From Candidatus Woesearchaeota archaeon (GTDB lineage Archaea; Nanobdellota; Nanobdellia; Woesearchaeales; WJKL01): DNA of 9,027 nt. How positions within the stretch are numbered: the first letter of the stretch is position 1; every line of letters begins with the position of its first letter. Location: contig JAHWIM010000049.1 of assembly GCA_019322535.1 (NCBI GenBank), positions 1 to 9,027 on the forward strand, written 5' to 3'. Made by a program: the position numbers and the translations under genes. The notes beneath the pieces are model-generated. The model did not search any database. It saw only the letters and a list, made by a program, of their open reading frames with translations, and was not told where the DNA came from. This document shows positions 5,858-9,027 of this stretch, piece by piece.

Positions 5858-7052
5858 CTTTTAATTTCAGCTCTAGTTTAAGGCATACACTTTTAGGTTC
5901 CCCTTTTGATTTGTTATAATCCCATGCAAACTTTTTATAAACATTATAAGGCTTAGGTCTAAACCGCTTTCCCCCTGTAAATGCCCTAATCCTAAACTTA
6001 AACCCTTGATTTACATCAAGTCCACCAATCATGATTATTTTTTCTTTATCTGCAACAGCAGTCTCTCGGTTAGTTGCCCTAAATATTTCCCAATCATCTG
6101 GGCTTGGGACATTTTCTTCACGATTTGCTACCCATTTTGCTCTAGCTTTTTTAATTTCTTCTTTTGTTTTTTCATGGTTATGATATGCTCCAACAAAAGT
6201 ATATCCTTCTTTCTCTATTTTTTCTATTAGCTCATCAGATTTGTGATAATTTCTCCAGACAGTTCCACTAGAATATTCTTTACTCATTATTGGAGTTCTC
6301 TCTACCCTTATAATTCTGCCTTGTCTATCAGCAAATAAAAGATACTCAATCTCAACTTCATGGCTAAATGCATTTGTAAGTTCATTTAAGACAGATTTTT
6401 TAATCAGGACTACAATATTATATGAATTATCACACAGTTTTTTTGCTGCATCATATTCTCCTGCATTAAACAATATCTCTAAAGTATCTGTATAATTTTG
6501 ATAATTGATCTTATAATTACCAGCTTTTTTATGGACAAATCTTTCTTCTATCTCTCTTACTATTGCAGCTATTTTCTCATCAGCTTTTCTTTTTGCAGCT
6601 TGTTCAGGTGTTTCTTTCTTTTCTTCTCTACCAAAAAGACCAAATCTTCTGCCAAGTGAATAAAGTAATCCTCCTCCAGCTGCTGCTCCAGCTGTTTTCA
6701 AAAACCTTCTTCTTGACGTTCCTTTAGCTGTTTCAAAAATAAGTTTTTTAATCTCATCAGTCATTTCCTTGACCCAGCGAGAAGTTGGTTTTATCTTCTT
6801 CAGTTTTGATTTCATATCAGCAATATCTTTGAGTGCATCAGAATATTCTTTTTTGGCTGCATGTTCTTCTAATCTTTCAAGAATAAATTCAATCTGATCC
6901 AGCTCTGTCTTTAATTCTTTAAATCTTTGCTTGACATCTTCTGTCCAGATAAAGCCTAAATCCTCTCTTAATTTCTTAAGGATACTTTTCCAGATAAGCT
7001 TTAATTTTTCCTCTTCTTGGGTTAAACTACCTGTCTTTTCTTTTTCTGGCAT
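5850..7052 (-). CDS. JAMM/MPN-domain metallopeptidase with N-terminal helical domain and internal Tat-like motif
   Basis: The protein has 400 residues. Residues 1-110 are a charged helical domain homologous to that of the neighbouring metzincin-like protein. Residues 113-119 read SRRRFLK, a near-perfect Tat motif, followed by a Gly/Ala-rich hydrophobic stretch (120-134) without a clear cleavage site, so it may stay as an anchor. A charged linker (about 141-175) precedes the catalytic domain. A JAMM zinc site is visible: a glutamate at 232-236 before a strand (YLLFADRQGRIIRV), H291-N-H293 (VGAYHNHE), and S317-x2-D320 (PSPDDW). JAMM enzymes cleave isopeptide or peptide bonds, for example of ubiquitin-like modifiers. 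The gap between H293 and S317 is longer than usual, an apparent insertion of about 15 residues. A TATA box 22 bases upstream fixes the start. The substrate is unknown, and an exported JAMM protease would be unusual. Confidence 0.8.
   Translation of the reverse strand: MPEKEKTGSLTQEEEKLKLIWKSILKKLREDLGFIWTEDVKQRFKELKTELDQIEFILERLEEHAAKKEYSDALKDIADMKSKLKKIKPTSRWVKEMTDEIKKLIFETAKGTSRRRFLKTAGAAAGGGLLYSLGRRFGLFGREEKKETPEQAAKRKADEKIAAIVREIEERFVHKKAGNYKINYQNYTDTLEILFNAGEYDAAKKLCDNSYNIVVLIKKSVLNELTNAFSHEVEIEYLLFADRQGRIIRVERTPIMSKEYSSGTVWRNYHKSDELIEKIEKEGYTFVGAYHNHEKTKEEIKKARAKWVANREENVPSPDDWEIFRATNRETAVADKEKIIMIGGLDVNQGFKFRIRAFTGGKRFRPKPYNVYKKFAWDYNKSKGEPKSVCLKLELKLKAF
6093..6182 (-). other. JAMM zinc site (HxH ... 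SxxD)
   Basis: Codons 291-293 encode His-Asn-His and codons 317-320 encode Ser-Pro-Asp-Asp, the HxH and SxxD parts of the JAMM signature. There are 23 residues between H293 and S317, compared with the usual 7-10; the insert is Lys/Glu/Ala-rich and probably helical. Confidence 0.7.
6680..7052 (-). repeat. Paralogous N-terminal module, copy 1 (JAMM gene)
   Basis: This region encodes the helical domain plus Tat motif shared with 5460-5811. Over the first 59 aligned residues I count 37 identities with one gap, including runs such as VKQRF and ELKT. Similarity is also visible in the DNA: 6909-6950 and 5671-5712 match at 37 of 42 bases. Downstream of the hydrophobic stretch the two genes are unrelated. 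Confidence 0.85.
6696..6716 (-). other. Internal twin-arginine (Tat-like) motif of the JAMM protein
   Basis: Codons 113-119 read SRRRFLK, matching the Tat consensus, followed by TAGAAAGGGLLYSLG. There is no in-frame ATG next to it (the preceding residues are AKGT), so here the motif can only be internal to a protein started at 7052. Confidence 0.6.
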
Positions 7053-7073
7053 AATTACATACTTAGCAGATAG

Positions 7074-7082
7074 TTATATAAA
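7074..7082 (-). promoter_or_regulatory. TATA box of the JAMM gene
   Basis: The minus strand reads TTTATATAA, ending 22 bases before the ATG at 7052 and beginning 8 bases after the stop of the hydrolase gene. Its flanks differ from the 35-nt repeats, so only the box itself is shared. Confidence 0.7.
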
Positions 7083-7090
7083 TTTTTTTA

Positions 7091-7834
7091 TTATTGAGGA
7101 AAATGCTCTCTTAGAAAATCTGAGATTCTATTATAGACTATATGAGTCATTTCACTTGAAATCCTGCCATTTTTTAATATAAAATATTCATGACCAGAAT
7201 CTTGCATGAATTTTGCTATATTATTTAAGTCAAAGAATTTATGGAATTTTGTGCTAAGAGCAATGACTGGTGTATTTGTCCTGTTAGGAGGTATTTGTTC
7301 CTGGCTTGCAAGAAATGATCTTAAATCAATACATCCCCATTTTTTACCATATCTCCTTCCAATAGGAAGTTTTGGAATCCATAATCTTGAAGCTTGTTTT
7401 GCTGCTTTGGCAGACCATTGTAGAGGAGCTCTAAGGCTGTCAAATCCAAGATAAGGCTCAAGCATCACTGCAAAACCTACATCATCATTTTCTGCTAGAT
7501 ACTGCAGAGAAACATAAGCACCATAACACACTCCAAAAAATCCTATTTTTTCTCTTGGTATATCTCTTTGCTCTAATTTTTCTACAACTGCGCCTAAATC
7601 TTTTGAATCATTTTCAAATCCAGATAAAGTATTTCCATTATGACTAGAATAAGTGAATGTAACAAGATTCATATCATATCCTTTTTCTTTTAATCTGTTT
7701 CTTGCACGAAGGGCTTTTTTAGTAGACAATCCCATTGTTCCTAATCCTGGAACATAGATTACTGTTAGCTTGTCTTTTGGTGTTTCTGTATATGTTAATT
7801 CTGCTCTTAATCCTTGATCTAATGTTTCAATCAT
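7091..7834 (-). CDS. Alpha/beta hydrolase with a Cys nucleophile motif
   Basis: This 247-residue protein has no signal peptide or membrane segment and is probably a cytoplasmic esterase, acyl-hydrolase or related enzyme. The fold signs are a first strand and oxyanion loop VIYVPGLGTMG (25-35), a nucleophile elbow GFFGVCYGAYVS with C103 in place of the common Ser, a candidate acid D202 (KFFDLNN), and a candidate His H231 (EMTHIVYNRISDFL) in the usual C-terminal place. A G-x-C-x-G elbow is best known from dienelactone hydrolases, but the rest is not clearly of that family. A cap-like region lies at about 130-185 (LRAPLQW, then KKWGCIDLRSFLASQEQIPP). The start at 7834 is preceded by an A/T-rich TATA-like sequence about 29 bases upstream. 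The substrate is unknown. Confidence 0.8.
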   Translation of the reverse strand: MIETLDQGLRAELTYTETPKDKLTVIYVPGLGTMGLSTKKALRARNRLKEKGYDMNLVTFTYSSHNGNTLSGFENDSKDLGAVVEKLEQRDIPREKIGFFGVCYGAYVSLQYLAENDDVGFAVMLEPYLGFDSLRAPLQWSAKAAKQASRLWIPKLPIGRRYGKKWGCIDLRSFLASQEQIPPNRTNTPVIALSTKFHKFFDLNNIAKFMQDSGHEYFILKNGRISSEMTHIVYNRISDFLREHFPQ

Positions 7835-7856
7835 ATTAAAAAAAGAAAGCGGGTTT

Positions 7857-7869
7857 TATTTAAATATAT
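7857..7869 (-). promoter_or_regulatory. TATA-like box of the alpha/beta hydrolase gene
   Basis: The minus strand reads TATATTTAAATAA, centred about 29 bases upstream of the ATG at 7834 in the 47-base gap after the transglutaminase-like gene. Confidence 0.5.
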
Positions 7870-7871
7870 AG

Positions 7872-7877
7872 AAAAAA
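7872..7877 (-). terminator. Oligo-T tract after the transglutaminase-like gene
   Basis: Six T residues on the minus strand lie 4 bases beyond the stop codon at 7882-7884, a plausible archaeal termination signal. A second run of seven T lies at 7838-7844. The evidence is composition only. Confidence 0.3.
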
Positions 7878-7881
7878 TCTT

Positions 7882-8613
7882 TTAATCTAAAACACAATCT
7901 ATAATAGAACCAGCTAGTCCTTTGCCTGTCAATATCTCATACCAATTATATTCATGCATCATTTTACCTTCTTCTGAAAAACGAGTTGAGCATCGTCTTT
8001 TATAGTCTAGGTCTTTCCGATCTAGAACACGATGATTCTTGAATAGGTCATCTATTGTAGCTGGATTTATTCTGGTATAGGGGTCTAAATCATTTCCTGT
8101 TGTTTCATACGGAGCCCATTTTCCATCTTGGAGTATTTCAATCCAAGCATGAGGAGTTTCTCCTTTTCTATGTTCTACCCACCCTCTTACTTCACGAACA
8201 TAGTTGCAAAGCTCTGGCTTTCCAGCTCTATTAATTAAATATATAAAATTTGAATAAGTGTATTGTGTTGTGTAAGCACAGTCTCCTGTTCTTTTTTCAA
8301 GAGCATCATGACCAATATCAGACAGACCAATTTTTTTAAGTCTTAAAAATTTCATTGTTATTGCATTAGCTAATCTAAGATATTTTAATGCAGCTTCTTC
8401 ACCATTTCCATGATATACATGCGCATATTTGGCTGTATTCATCTTTTCTTGAATTTCTGGATCTTTTCTTTCTTCAGTAAATTTAGTTGGTGGCAGAGCT
8501 AGGTATACTTGATTAACTAAATATAACATTGCTAGATTGGCAGCAACCCACTTATCAGAAATAACATAAAACCATGTACTTTCCTTTATCTTTCCAAGAA
8601 TTTTTTTTAACAT
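7882..8613 (-). CDS. Membrane-anchored transglutaminase-like cysteine peptidase-fold protein
   Basis: This 243-residue protein has a basic N-terminus (MLKKILGKIK) and a hydrophobic segment at about 23-41, which suggests a signal anchor with the catalytic domain outside. The transglutaminase-like triad is visible: Cys in RTGDCAYTTQYTYS (C112), His in PHAWIEIL (H155), and an acidic third residue in YETTGND (E170 or D175). The HAW.EI...GKWAPYE spacing is characteristic of the fold. Archaeal and bacterial members are usually peptidases or amidases rather than cross-linking enzymes. A helical region (70-105) precedes the core, and a Cys/Arg-containing tail (about 195-243) follows. The start at 8613 has a TATA-like box about 24 bases upstream. 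It lies next to three other hydrolase genes on the same strand, each with its own promoter. If the N-terminal segment is not a membrane span, the enzyme would be cytoplasmic. Confidence 0.75.
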   Translation of the reverse strand: MLKKILGKIKESTWFYVISDKWVAANLAMLYLVNQVYLALPPTKFTEERKDPEIQEKMNTAKYAHVYHGNGEEAALKYLRLANAITMKFLRLKKIGLSDIGHDALEKRTGDCAYTTQYTYSNFIYLINRAGKPELCNYVREVRGWVEHRKGETPHAWIEILQDGKWAPYETTGNDLDPYTRINPATIDDLFKNHRVLDRKDLDYKRRCSTRFSEEGKMMHEYNWYEILTGKGLAGSIIDCVLD

Positions 8614-8632
8614 ATAAAAAATAAATAAAGGG

Positions 8633-8642
8633 TATTTAAAAA
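8633..8642 (-). promoter_or_regulatory. TATA-like box of the transglutaminase-like gene
   Basis: The minus strand reads TTTTTAAATA, about 20-29 bases upstream of the ATG at 8613. It is one arm of a divergent promoter region shared with the gene at 8720. Confidence 0.5.
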
Positions 8643-8657
8643 CCTTTGTTTTTTTGA

Positions 8658-8680
8658 CACTTACTAGTAGTGACTAATAG
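8658..8680. promoter_or_regulatory. Repeat/dyad cluster between divergent promoters, candidate operator
   Basis: CACTTACTAGTAGTG (8658-8672) is an interrupted palindrome around ACTAGT with CACT/AGTG arms offset by one base. Overlapping it, TTACTAGTAG (8661-8670) and TGACTAATAG (8671-8680) form a tandem direct repeat matching at 8 of 10 bases. A further ACTAG lies at 8696-8700. The cluster sits immediately upstream of the plus-strand TATA box and about 15 bases behind the minus-strand one, where an archaeal regulator could affect both. Confidence 0.35.
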
Positions 8681-8685
8681 AAAGA

Positions 8686-8696
8686 TTTATATATAA
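8686..8696 (+). promoter_or_regulatory. TATA box of the right-edge gene
   Basis: TTTATATATAA ends 24 bases before the ATG at 8720, consistent with a leaderless mRNA. Confidence 0.65.
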
Positions 8697-8719
8697 CTAG
8701 TTTTTTGTTGTCAAATAAA

Positions 8720-9027
8720 ATGAGAAATATAAAGGTATTTAGAGAAATTCACAAGCATGAGTTAGCTAAGGTAAGAGCTTATGGCTTAGAGTCAAAAGCA
8801 GCGTATATAAAAAGAAGAGGAATAAAAGGATTAGCAAAAACACCTGAAGCTCTTGCAAGACAAAGTGCTGTCCAAGCTGACCTTTTTCATCCTGAAATAA
8901 TTTATCCTGTTTACACTTTGTTCTCTTTTTGGGTTGATGATGAAGCAAACCATGTTGCAAATGGCTGGATTTCTAAATTTCCAAAGAAGTTTGATGAAAG
9001 CACAATGACTATTGCTGATTATTTGAA
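8720..9027 (+). CDS. Partial protein of unknown function (C-terminus off the right edge)
   Basis: An open frame runs from the ATG at 8720 to the window end without a stop, giving 102 complete codons. The start is supported by a TATA box 24 bases upstream and by the drop in coding character before it. The first 50 residues are basic and helical (MRNIKVFREIHKHELAKV, then AYIKRRGIKGLAK), possibly nucleic-acid-binding. The next part has aromatic-rich segments (DLFHPEIIYPVYTLFSFWVDDEANHVANGW) that look like a folded core. No signal peptide or clear TM helix is present. I do not recognise a family. It is transcribed divergently from the transglutaminase-like gene, with repeats between them that might allow shared control. 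Confidence 0.7.
   Translation, partial: MRNIKVFREIHKHELAKVRAYGLESKAAYIKRRGIKGLAKTPEALARQSAVQADLFHPEIIYPVYTLFSFWVDDEANHVANGWISKFPKKFDESTMTIADYL

Noticed and set aside
6174..6182. His-Asn-His in the 400-residue protein as an HNH nuclease
   Set aside because: The three residues are adjacent rather than spread over a beta-beta-alpha-metal motif, and the later PSPDD fits JAMM HxH...SxxD.
4504..7052. proS and the metallopeptidases as one functional operon
   Set aside because: Each gene has its own TATA box just after the preceding stop, and proS is a housekeeping gene with no evident link to the proteases.
1..9027. CRISPR array, insertion sequence or attachment site
   Set aside because: No regularly spaced repeats, transposase-like frame, terminal inverted repeats or tRNA-flanking direct repeats were seen.

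Overview
The window looks like part of an archaeal chromosome, most likely from a small-genome lineage of the DPANN type (Woesearchaeota/Pacearchaeota-like). Three things point this way. The prolyl-tRNA synthetase is the archaeal/eukaryal-type enzyme with a Cys-rich C-terminal zinc domain. Nearly every gene has an archaeal TATA box (often exactly TTTATATAA) ending 22-24 nt before the ATG, which implies leaderless mRNAs. The sequence is AT-rich with very short intergenic gaps. The lineage is inference; no rRNA or tRNA gene is present to confirm it.

Layout from left to right. (1) A partial minus-strand gene of unknown function with a lysine-rich start runs off the left edge (1-452). Behind it lies an unusually GC-rich stretch with a good imperfect hairpin (469-510). 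(2) A HAD-superfamily hydrolase (558-1340, minus) is divergent from a two-gene plus-strand operon: a 3-TM protein at 1427-1699 and a Cys-containing orphan at 1701-2126. (3) Two more plus-strand orphans follow, a small acidic protein (2226-2579) and a 4-TM protein (2594-3028). They converge with only 3 bases between stop codons on proS (3032-4465, minus). (4) Four consecutive minus-strand genes, each with its own TATA box, encode a metzincin-like metallopeptidase (4504-5811), a JAMM/MPN-domain metallopeptidase (5850-7052), an alpha/beta hydrolase with a Cys nucleophile (7091-7834), and a membrane-anchored transglutaminase-like protein (7882-8613). (5) A divergent promoter region with small repeats leads to a plus-strand gene of unknown function cut by the right edge (8720-9027).

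The most striking content is the metallopeptidase pair. Both proteins begin with a clearly homologous helical domain of about 105-112 residues. In each it is followed by a twin-arginine (Tat-like) motif and a short hydrophobic stretch far from the N-terminus, and then by entirely different zinc-peptidase domains. The promoter/stop region behind each gene is a near-perfect 35-nt duplicate. This suggests tandem duplication followed by swapping of the catalytic module. Together with the anchored transglutaminase-like protein, these genes could form an envelope-directed peptidase/hydrolase set. That functional link is inference from neighbourhood only. No mobile element, CRISPR array, tRNA or rRNA was seen, and no gene-free stretch exceeds about 110 bases.
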